In this document: positions 55,258 to 64,000 of the stretch, piece after piece | How the letters are laid out: every line of letters begins with the position of its first letter | Position numbering within the stretch: position 1 is the first letter of the stretch | Assembly: GCA_023055425.1 (NCBI GenBank) | Contig: JALGPY010000001.1 | Span: 73,936,494 to 74,000,493, forward strand | DNA: 64,000 nucleotides | DNA from: Linanthus parryae | Taxonomy: Eukaryota > Streptophyta > Magnoliopsida > Ericales > Polemoniaceae | Direction of reading: 5' to 3' | The notes under the pieces: generated by a model | Databases searched by the model: none | Seen by the model: the letters and a program-made list of their open reading frames with translations, nothing else | What the model was told of the DNA's origin: nothing | Program-made: the position numbers and the translations under genes

Positions 55258-56316
55258 TGTGCAATAACAATTATGAAACTTATCTGAGAAAATAAGCGCT
55301 AGGAGTGTTCTTTATATATTCTAACAACTCCTTGTTAACTACATAATATCCTCTCTACTAATCATGTCCTTACATGGATTAGTCCAACTTGCAAATTAGT
55401 CCTACAAAGTTTGTAAGTAGTTGCGTATTGATCCTTATATTTAAATAATCATATTAATTAATTCCCGAGTCTAGATTGATCCATAGGGCATGTGACCCCA
55501 TAGGTTTCTACTTAGTTGGTATTAACAATTACTAACATAGAGCGGCCTCTAGCAAGACATTTATGCAACCCAACTAATAGAAATAGGCATTACACTGACA
55601 AACCTTGTGAAAAATGTTAATATATTATATTATCCCCTTGTCTCTATATCCGGATTGGACACGAGACATACAAGTCACACTCGTATATCCAATCCATATT
55701 TTCTCGATCATGGGAATAGTCTTAACCATACAGATAACATCAATATCCCATATTGATTTATCTGAGTCTGGCCAGACATTCTATAAGTACAACCCTCGAG
55801 TGGCCGGGTATGTTTTCTCCCATTATGTGGGTGGGACAAATCCTCTCTACATCACTACCATCTCTAAGCTTGTTTTCTATCATGCCCGATAAGTACCTTT
55901 ATAGTTCCCGGTTAAGGGGCAACGTTTGATAATATCAAAGCATGATATTTCACAACTAGAGTATCTAGTGACTTCAAGTCTAAGGACCACAATACCATTG
56001 TCACTACGAGAAGCACTTGTGACTTTACATAACTTGTATGTAGCCTTCTCGTTAGTGGGTCAATCCAGTATGCCATTACCCCTAATGCATACCCATGTGC
56101 TAGACTTGATATTTCCATATCAATCTACCCACATAGTAGTCTATAGTTGATCGTCCTGTTAGTTAATATAATGGACTACGGATATTTAAGATAAACAACA
56201 CATTATAATATAAGGAATTCATTATATTAACTATCTCCATATATAATACAATGATTATTCTATCCAAAAAAATGTTCATACTAAATAAGATTGCCTCTAG
56301 GGCATCTATTCCGACA
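54857..56316 (-). repeat. 5' LTR of Angela-2 (1460 bp)
   Basis: Minus TGTCGGAATAGATGCCCTAG (56316) to TAAAACCAAACA (54857), followed by the PBS. CT tract at 55225-55254. It pairs with 37245-38685. Confidence 0.92.
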
Positions 56317-56321
56317 AATAT

Positions 56322-57295
56322 AGCATGTGCTCCATCACAATGCTAGCCAAATAAATCTCAAAACCATAAATAACCAAATACATTAAGTACAAAACCCTAT
56401 CAGTGACAAACTCATTTGAATTCTCTGTAGGCACGACACACCTCATCAAGATAGTGAAAATAATTTTGGCTTCAACAGTTAAAACATAATGTGTTAACTG
56501 TTTTGAGGTTGAGGGTGTATCAGGTATAAAGAAATCCACTTTAGCCAACCTAATTGCCTCCTTCTTACTAGGTACACCATCAACATCATAAACTTCATGA
56601 TAACCTAAAACTTCAGCAAATACCCCATGATCTAACTGAATATCTATACCAGCAACCTTAGAAGACAAAATCGACTCTTTACCTGGCACTTGTTAAAGGT
56701 TAAGATAAAATAGTATAGTCAATCTAGGGTATGCCTCTTCATAAGGATTCAAGATTTTCCAAATAGAAGTCTCTTTCGACCTTCTTATGCACTCTAAATC
56801 ATCTTTTCAATCAGCTTAGTGCGAATCATACTACAGTATGCTACATGGGTTGATGCATAGTCCTATAAGCAAAGCCTTTGTGATTTAAAATTGATAAACC
56901 AATTATATAGAAGACTTACCAGAAAAAGATTTCTTCTCCCTTTTGTTCTTTTCTAATTTTTTAACATAACTCTCTTTAACCTCCTTCTCTCTAACAACTT
57001 TCAGATCTTTCTTCACCTTCTTTGGATTAGCTTTCTGATCACCCTTGCCTTTGACATATTTCTTTTTCTGATATGATTTTCCCTTACTGGAACTAGCTTT
57101 CTCCACATCCTTTGTTGTCTTAATCTACTTGTATGGAGGAGTAGATGTTAATGGCATGCTCAAAGTCTAAGAACTGGAAGTAACAGCCTGAATCTCCTCT
57201 TCGGGGTTAGATTTTCTTTACTGAGCTTAACTCTTCTTGCTCATGTTGACGACCCACTTGTTTAGCCGAATTCTCTGAGATTTTCGTGAATCCAT
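56322..57295 (-). pseudogene. SIRE-1 extra ORF, N-terminal part
   Basis: It starts at ATG 57295 (MDSRKSQRIRLNKW), followed by stops in the basic region (57106-56903, Lys-rich). The folded domain at 56689-56306 has SKVAGIDIQLDHGVFAEVLG, SKQLTHYVLTVEAKIIFTIL and MRCVVPTENSNEFVTDRVLY, then SIVMEHM, parallel to SIRE-2 residues about 190-300. The sequence continues at 37239 across Angela-2. It is about as damaged as the other old copies. Confidence 0.85.
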
Positions 57296-57508
57296 TCGGA
57301 GAGGCTAGGTTTTAGATAGAGAGAGACTGGAGCGAGAAAATATACGCTCGTAGAGTTGGAGTGAAAGAAGGAAATTGAATATTTCATCTCTTTGAAGAGA
57401 GAATCTTTATTTGAGATTATAAAAAAGTTTCTATAACGGATTGAAAAATTTAATGGTATTCTAATATTTGAAAATATCCGTTTAAATAGTAAAAACTAAG
57501 GCCAAGTT
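57296..57508 (-). other. SIRE-1 region between pol position and extra ORF
   Basis: AT-rich non-coding sequence upstream of the extra-ORF ATG. It includes a CT-rich leader (minus CAGTCTCTCTCTATC), as in SIRE-2 (41740-41790). pol, expected further right, is cut off by chromovirus sequence from 57509. Confidence 0.6.
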
Positions 57509-57646
57509 GTAACGACCCTGTTATTGTCCCTGCATTTCATTTGCTTGCTAATTGTCGTTTTGGTAGTTGTGACTTAAATAGAGACCCGTAAGACCTAACA
57601 CCGAGTCCAAGCTTCGAGGACGAAGCTTAATCCAAGGAGGGAAGGA
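57509..57646 (+). pseudogene. chromovirus pol end remnant and PPT
   Basis: The last bases of a Tekay/Del-like pol frame are recognisable as SPSFEDEA-stop (about 57605-57630). They are followed by the PPT AAGGAGGGAAGGA (57634-57646) right before the LTR. Bases 57509-57600 also start TGTAACGACCC, which resembles a second chromovirus LTR start, so part of this could be a short LTR scrap. Confidence 0.65.
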
Positions 57647-58143
57647 TGTAACAACCCGTATTTTACTATAGGGTTATTTTAGTAATTTCAAACACTATAT
57701 TTATTAGTCGAAAATGTGAGAATCGTATTGTTTAATATTAGTGTTAGTCGTAATAAGACGCTTCATATATTGCGTGTGATTTATGTCGTAGTGATAAACT
57801 CTGCGATTATAACTATCTTGATAAATTTATATATTCCTATAATGTTATTTAATAATATATTTTCTTTTTAAATAATAAGTTAACTATAAATTTTAAATTA
57901 ATAGTGTAGTAAATGTTTATTAAAATAAAACATTGAAGAGTTTTTCTCAAAATTAATATTTGAAAATTTATTAAAAACATTAATCAAATTATTTTTAACA
58001 GTTGTCAGTCAACTTTCGTTTTCTAGTCGAACTCCGTTTTATTAGTCATAATGCATTCGTCAGTCGAACTTTAGCTTTATAATGAAATCTTGTTTTATTA
58101 GTCAAACTTATTTTTTTGTAAGTCGAATTTCGTTTATCAGTCA

Positions 58144-58243
<100 letters not shown>

Positions 58244-58499
58244 TTTAAACAGTCCAAATTTACCTTGTCGGTCAAAAGTTTATTTTATCAGTTGAATTTC
58301 ACTGTTTCTGACAAACTTACGTTATCAGTCAACGTTTAATCTTTCAGACCAAAACAATTTATTTTCATATAAATTATTTGTCTCGTATTAATTTTCGTCA
58401 CCATTCAACGTATTCGTCACGTCTAAAAATTACTTCGCGTTTTAATTATTCGTTACATTTTTAGTCACTTTTCGCGTATCGAACCACCGCGTAGTTTCG

Positions 58500-59345
58500 T
58501 GACCCGGCCACACCGAATCATTTTCTCTCTCCCATCACATCCTCTTTTTTTCTTTTTTCTTTTTCTCTTTTTTTTCTTCCTTCTGCTGTGTTCTGCAACA
58601 GCCACCGACCAGCCCACCCTTTCCTCCGTACCCTCCTCCTGCTCAAACCACGCTCGGCGTGGCTCTTCCCCTCCAGCTAGCTAGAAGCCTACACCCTCTC
58701 AAATCAAATCAGCCCCCTACCTCCTCCTCTTCACCCACTTAATTTTCTCTTCTCCTTCTTCTTCACCTGAAAACCCAGCTACCTCCCTCCATTCACCACC
58801 ACTGCCACCTCCCTCCATTCACCAAAACCACCTCCTCCCTCCATCTCTCATCTCCATCTCCCTCTCTGCCTTTCTCTCTGTTTTGCCGAGCAAACCCAAC
58901 ACCACTATCATCCACCTCCATCTCCACACTCTGTTTTTGCCGAGAAGAAAATTATCTTCAAATAAAACAGAGCACCGCCATTCACCACCTCAAATCACCA
59001 CTACCACGCAGCACCATCCTCACCCAAAAATTCCCCATCCTCTCTCTGCCTCGGAAGCAACCCAAATACAAATAGGAGCAGCGGCAACCGCTGCAAGTAG
59101 CAGCAGCCGACGCCGGAGAACAGAGCCCCGACGCCGCCACCGCCGCTGCAATCGGCGGCTTCCTCCCCACCTCTGTTCCCGTCTCTCTCTCTGCCTCCCT
59201 GTCGAGCTCCGACGAAGCCCAGCCACCGGATTAAACCGGCGACCAATACCCAGAACCATCACCGCCTCTATTACCGTCAAAGCTCCGACGAAATCGCGAC
59301 CCGGAGCTCCTCTTGTCCGATTCTACTCGTTTCTCGTTTGGGTAC
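58500..59345 (+). other. C-rich leader-like segment of the chromovirus LTR
   Basis: CT- and CCACC-rich sequence with few stops gives a 170-codon frame (58883-59395) rich in Pro, Arg, Ser, Thr and His. Its composition, not a protein family, keeps it open. It is followed by GTTTGGGTACGC (59337-59348), a possible splice-donor context. I read it as transcribed untranslated LTR sequence. Confidence 0.5.
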
Positions 59346-61147
59346 GCTCTCAACTCCTTATTAATCCATTTAGCTTCATCAAAATCATGTCTTGATTGCT
59401 AGATTCGTGTTTCAGGTTGAGTTGTTTTGGAGAAGATGGCATAAGTGAATATAAACTTGTTAAAGGGGGGTTTTCTTGTGCTATATGAGACTTCGGGGGC
59501 ATGTTCTGTCACATGTCAAAGGGTATTATTATGTAGTGGTGGTGCTTGCTGTATTTATCACTAAAACTGCTATATATTCATAAATACATATATATTTACC
59601 TTTTGTGTATTTAGTTAGTATAAATACTTTTTGAAATTTTGTTAATTTAATAACTATAATAAATATATACAAATAAATATTTATAATATAAATCAAAGAA
59701 ACATTTATATGGATTAGAAATTGTTTACAACTAGATATATATAATTAGTTCTTGAAAACAAGTTAATAAAATATATTTGTTTGTATATGTTTAAATATAT
59801 ATACTCGATAAAGATTATGTTGTGTAAACGATAATTGAAATCTAAATTTCTTTTTAATTATTTTACTTTTGAGATTTCAATATTTAAACAAATTGATATT
59901 TTTTTATCAATAAATAAATATGAATAGTTTTGTAAAATAAATAAAAAGATAAATTTTTATAAATTAGAAATTGGTTACAATTAGATGTTTATATCTAGTT
60001 CATGAAAAATAAGTTTATAAAACATATTTTTGAATATATATATATATATATCACTAAAGATTATGTTGTTTAAAAGATAAATGTAATATAAATCTCGTTT
60101 TCATTACTTTAATATTGAGATTCCTATAAAGTGAAAATTTGGTATTATTTTATCAAAACATAAATTTGTTTATTTAGAATATTAAATATTTTTATATTCT
60201 TAAAATTTATTATTTACTTTTCTAAAATTGTTTTGGAGATTCATGACTTTGTAGTCGATATAGTATTTTCTTTCGTAATATAATTAGGTGTTTATAATTA
60301 CTTAGAGCTTTCGCTTGCATTCAAATAGGACACGTGCATCGTCATACGGTGTAAACCAAACTTGTTTGTGATTAGGACTATTTGTGTTTGTTTGTAGATC
60401 CTGACTTCGTAGAACCAGGCGTTGTCTACCTATAGTGCAATTTGCGTATCTTCGGCTCTCACGGTGAGTATTCATGCTTAGTCATGTGTGCTTATCTTCT
60501 TTCGTGTCAAAACGTGATTTATGTCTTGTCTCAAAATATATGCTTAGTTTTGTGTGCCAATTCCTTTCATGTGATATACTTGTTTTATTTGAAGATAATT
60601 TTTGCACCTTATTTCGAAATTTCTAAACTTGTCGTACTTGCTTTTAAATCGCCACTTTACTACTTGTCTTCAAATCGGAAAACTTATTATTCAAATGTCA
60701 CACAATCAGAATTCATTAATAACGTAAAGTGAAAGGATCGCAAGTACCGAAACCAGTTGGGTCTGTGACAGTGTTATACGCCTATGTCGCTTGTTACTAT
60801 GTTGGCTACGCCCGTATTTATTTATTCGGTAGAATGCCTTGACTACTTGTTGGAGTCTTGGACCTGCTTTATGTTGGGGACTTCGTGCCTCGGCTCTTCA
60901 CCTTGTTGGTGAGAGTCCAGCATTCTAGTACTACTCTTCTGACTTACAATCTTAAGGGGGTGTCGACACATAAGGTCTAGTAGCTGCTTGTATGATGACT
61001 AGCGGGACGGTTGGAATCGTCTTTAACGGTTGGTAAAAAGGTTGGGTTATCATAACCCCCTACATGCCAGTATCATCTTTTTCTATTTACCCTGGTCTCC
61101 CCTGGAAACGTGTGAATATCTCGATAAACAAATTTATTACTCATAAT

Positions 61148-62574
61148 TGTTGGAATAGATGCCCTAGAGGCAATCTAGTTTAGTATGAATTATTTGTGGC
61201 TAGAAATTCATTTATTATTTATTGGATATTTAATATAATGAATTCCTTAGAATTACAATTGTGTGTTTATCTTAAATATCCCTAGTCAAGTATAATGATT
61301 AATGGGACAATCATCTATAGACTAGTATGGGGTTGGATTAATATGGAGATATCACGATCCAACACATAGGTGTGCATTAGGGAATGTTGCACTGGATTGA
61401 CCCATCTCCGAGAAGTCTACATACACGTTATGTTGAGTCACAAGCGCTTCTCGCGGTGCAATGGTATTGTCATCCTTAGACTTGAAGTCACTAGATATTC
61501 TAGTTGTGGATTATTGTGATCTTGGTAGCGTTAAACGCTACACCGTAATTGGGTAGTTATAAAGGCGTGTACTGGATACAATAAGAAGCAAACTTAGAGA
61601 TCGTACTGGACGTAGATAGTATTTGTCCCTCCCACATAACGGGAGCAAATATCCTAGGCCACTCGAGGGATAGTGCTTATAGAATGTCTGGCCAGACTCA
61701 AATAAATCAATATGGGATATTGGTGTTATTTACACGAATAAGGCTATTTCCATGGATCGAGAAACTATGGATTGGATATACGAGTGTGACTTGTATGTCT
61801 CGTGTCCAATCCGGATATAGATACAAAGGGATGAGACAATTACTTGTACAAAGGTTGTCAAGATGACTATTCTATTAGTTGGCTAGAATGGATGTTTTGC
61901 TAGAGACCGCTCCATATTAGCAAATAGTTGCTACCAACTAGATAGAACCTATGGGGTCACACGCTACATAGAGTTGAACTAGATTTGGGAATTAATTAAT
62001 TGGATTAATTAATTAGAAGGATCACTTTGCAAAACCTTGCAAACTTAGTAGGGACTAATTTGCAAGGAAGGGACTAAATTGAATTCTAGTAGGACTAGAA
62101 TAAGTCCTTTAGGTAGTTAACAAGGAGTTGTTGGACTATATAAAGGACCTTCCTTCCTTCCTTCCCACATAACTTATGCTCATTAGTGAACATAACTAAG
62201 AGTGGGAGAGAACAAAAGGAGAGAGAGCAAGCAACAAGGAGGCCCGACTGCCCCTTGCCGCCGCCCCGTCCCCGTCGGCCAAAGGAGGCCGAGACCCTCC
62301 TTTGGGTCTCGTTTTGCGTGATTTCTTCTTCCTCTTCCTCTTCCGGGCTAGCACCAAGGACTTGGGAGATCTAGGATCAAATCTAGGCGTGGATCAACTA
62401 TAGAGAACGTGACACAATTCGCGTTTGAAGTCATCAAGGAGAACCCAAAGCTGTGTTTATGATTTCTAACCCTTACCATCGTTATGTCTCTTGACTTGTG
62501 ATCCTTGGAGGGTTTTGCATGGTTTTATGTTTGATTATGCTTCCATTGTGCAATCCATGAATCAAAACCCTACA
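61148..62574 (+). mobile_element. S4: solo LTR of the Angela family (1427 bp)
   Basis: TGTTGGAATAGATGCCCTAG to AATCAAAACCCTACA, with a perfect TSD ATAAT (61143-61147 and 62575-62579). It is complete, plus-oriented and has no CT tract. The perfect TSD and intact ends suggest it is among the younger copies. Confidence 0.95.
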
Positions 62575-63123
62575 ATAATAACTATCAGTTTTGAAACAAC
62601 AACTTTTGGAGGACTCTGATAATCGTCACTTCTACTTGTACATGTTTCTGAAAATGATTCAAAGTCTCTACTCTGATGTTTATACTTATACTCTGTTACT
62701 GTTTAAACTATGTCAAATGTAAACCCGGTAACCTTTCTTAGCCACTCTGTTTTACATGCTAAGGTGTTTATTCACTCAGTTTTTACTGATACTCGAAAAA
62801 ACTGCGTCCTTGTTTCTTTTAAATTCCCCCAGGCTTATGATTGGTTGCTTGGGGTAACGCGCAGGGATCACGAACACGTTCTCGCATGCATACAGTAGAG
62901 TTTAGTAATTAACCGGAGAGCTTACTTTTGATGTAAAATATTTCGTTAGACTTTGTGTCCAGTACCAGTCACGAACGTTGTAAACTTTTATCGTAATGAA
63001 ACAATAGTTGGATGTTTCCTTTCACTTGTTTTTGGTTACCACTCCTTGTACGAAAGGGTGAAATCCCCTGTACGGAGGGCACCAACCGGTTTCCGGCACC
63101 TCTGGAAATCGGGGGTGTTACAG

Positions 63124-63135
63124 TGGTATCAGAGC
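63124..63135 (+). other. primer-binding site, initiator-Met type (chromovirus)
   Basis: TGGTATCAGAGC lies one base after the LTR end, as in chromoviruses. Confidence 0.92.
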
Positions 63136-63718
63136 AGTGACATCCAGTAGGAATGTAGGGAGTAAACATTTAAAACTAAGATTTTTGAAAGTAATTCAAG
63201 CTAATTTTGAACTTGAAGTTGAAATCAATAGGGCATGACAAACTGAGAAGTAAAATCTGAATAAGCCGGGGATTTTGGGTTATGTCTCTTGTTTATCCTA
63301 GCATGCCTAACTGATATGTGTTACTTGTCTTTACTCTCATTCCATTTTCGATCCTTAGTGCTTATACATGTTTGAATGACCAGTGATTGACTAGGGTATT
63401 TCCCGCCCACCCTCATCCTTGGTTTTGAAATATTATATCCTACACTTATGTATGTTCTTTCTTACATGACTTAAGGGTGTTTTACATGGCTTTTTGCTAA
63501 TTTCTGATTGGTTAATCGCACTTCGCTATATGCTTCGCTATTTGTGAGTATTATATTCTCAAGTTCCGCAAATTGCAATGAGTCTCTTATATGATTTGCC
63601 ATTGTGTGCGTATTTGTGCGATGTCTTCTTGCACGGTTAGAACCGTTTTGTGCATAATATCCATACCTATTTGCATACACTCCGAATCGCGTAATCGATA
63701 AGAAATCGTATAGGGCAT
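63136..63718 (+). other. chromovirus leader, non-coding
   Basis: AT-rich 580-bp leader between PBS and gag start. No ORF or repeat is recognised. Frames on the opposite strand are shadows. Confidence 0.6.
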
Positions 63719-64000
63719 ATGAACGATAGGCAACACCGCTACGCCACCAGAAGCAGTACGTCTACCCAAATGGAAGGAGTTGAAGAATTGCACCCACAGG
63801 TGACTCAATTGATCGCTCAGATGGGTCAGTTTGTTCAGGATGTGAACAACAACCAGGGCAATCCAAACAACACTATTTCCAATGAGCGGGAACCAGACTG
63901 GTCTAAGAAGATAGGTCAGAGGAACCCGAGCAACTTTTACGGGAAAGAGGATCCAGTGCTGCTCCAAAACTGGATCAGGTACTTCGATAAAATCTTCCAT
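63719..64000 (+). CDS. chromovirus gag, N-terminal 94 codons, open at the window edge
   Basis: The frame starts MNDRQHRYATRSSTSTQMEG at 63719 and is open to the last base. The Gln/Asn-rich start leads to the gypsy gag entry motif NPSNFYGKEDPVLLQNWIRY followed by FDKIFH, matching the chromovirus pattern NPPxFxGxxDPxxAxxWLxxxEKIF. No stop or frameshift occurs in the visible part, unlike almost all other coding DNA here. The capsid core, zinc knuckle and pol would continue to the right. Confidence 0.85.
   Translation, partial: MNDRQHRYATRSSTSTQMEGVEELHPQVTQLIAQMGQFVQDVNNNQGNPNNTISNEREPDWSKKIGQRNPSNFYGKEDPVLLQNWIRYFDKIFH

Larger units (their letters stand above)
37245..56316 (-). mobile_element. 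Angela-2: copia element, 19 kb footprint with nested insertions
   Basis: 3' LTR 37245-38685, RNase H tail 38690-39075, RT/IN/PR/gag 45516-48572, leader 54441-54856 and 5' LTR 54857-56316. TSD AATAT is perfect (37240-37244 and 56317-56321). SIRE-2 (39081-45510) and Athila-3 plus downstream material (48573 to about 54440) are inserted in it. The N-terminal part of gag is missing. Without insertions it would be of normal Angela size apart from that gap. Confidence 0.92.
33624..57508 (-). mobile_element. SIRE-1: SIRE-like copia remnant split by S3 and Angela-2
   Basis: Pieces on the minus strand are: 3' LTR 33624-34816; PPT and extra-ORF C-terminus 36218-37239; extra-ORF N-terminus and leader 56322-57508. 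Removing S3 (TSD ACGTT/ACATT) and Angela-2 (TSD AATAT) makes one continuous downstream half of an element. pol is not seen. Similarity of the extra ORF and PPT context to SIRE-2 supports the family. The LTRs of the two copies differ clearly, so they are different subfamilies. Confidence 0.8.

Noticed and set aside
58883..59395. 170-codon Pro/Arg-rich plus frame and its minus-strand shadows
   Set aside because: Open because of C/CT-rich composition; open on both strands, no family signature, inside an LTR.

Overview
The window is nuclear plant DNA, probably eudicot. It is built almost entirely of nested LTR retrotransposons, plus one LINE fragment and one exon-sized piece of what looks like an ordinary host gene. 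The evidence is plant-type LTR ends, primer-binding sites for initiator-Met and Asp tRNA, Ty1/copia and Ty3/gypsy gag-pol domains, a DUF4283-type LINE ORF1, AT-rich spacers and long ATT, AAAT and CT microsatellites. I see no rRNA, tRNA, CRISPR or bacterial-type feature. Nearly all coding sequence is broken, so most entries are pseudogenes. Element boundaries were set from paired LTR ends, primer-binding sites (PBS), polypurine tracts (PPT) and target-site duplications (TSD) read by eye.

Layout, left to right. 1-866: LINE ORF1, minus strand. 2143-2262: first-exon-like fragment of a SEN1-type helicase gene. 2839-18988: a short-LTR copia element (Copia-A, minus) split by a 12.2 kb Athila-type gypsy element (Athila-1, 6417-18658, TSD ATTTT). 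Athila-1 is itself split by a gag-only LTR element (TRG-1, 10050-12496, minus). 19613-31030: LTR of a second Athila-type element (Athila-2, minus), split by an Angela/BARE-type copia element (Angela-1, 21075-30793, minus). A solo LTR of the same Angela family (S1) sits inside the Angela-1 RNase H gene. 31052-32413: copia pol remnant (Copia-B). 32414-33620: Angela LTR fragment (S2). 33624-57508: a SIRE-like copia element (SIRE-1, minus) interrupted by a solo Angela LTR (S3) and by a second full Angela element (Angela-2, 37245-56316, perfect TSD AATAT). Angela-2 is interrupted by SIRE-2 (39081-45510, plus) and by Athila-3 (from 48573, plus), which is followed by an LTR fragment of the TRG family and an antisense, apparently spliced gene. 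57509-64000: chromovirus-type gypsy sequence with a 4 kb LTR (footprint 57647-63122) containing a fourth insertion of the Angela family (S4, TSD ATAAT). It ends in an open gag frame at the window edge.

How the parts work together. These are copies of proliferating element families. Eight LTRs of one Angela family are present, three of them solo LTRs left by recombination. The Athila elements keep gag and protease remnants but have lost reverse transcriptase and most or all of integrase. TRG-1 carries gag only, so such elements could move only with help from relatives. The two SIRE-like copies carry a large extra ORF downstream of pol. Features that ordinary retrotransposon annotation does not explain are: (i) the minus-strand three-exon gene at 53137-54440, whose two GT-AG introns join three frames; (ii) family-specific palindrome clusters in the LTRs, with a shared core and arms that differ in a compensatory way; (iii) a hairpin just inside the Athila LTR start that pairs in all three families; (iv) two independent insertions about 24 bp apart in the homologous RNase H region of two Angela elements.
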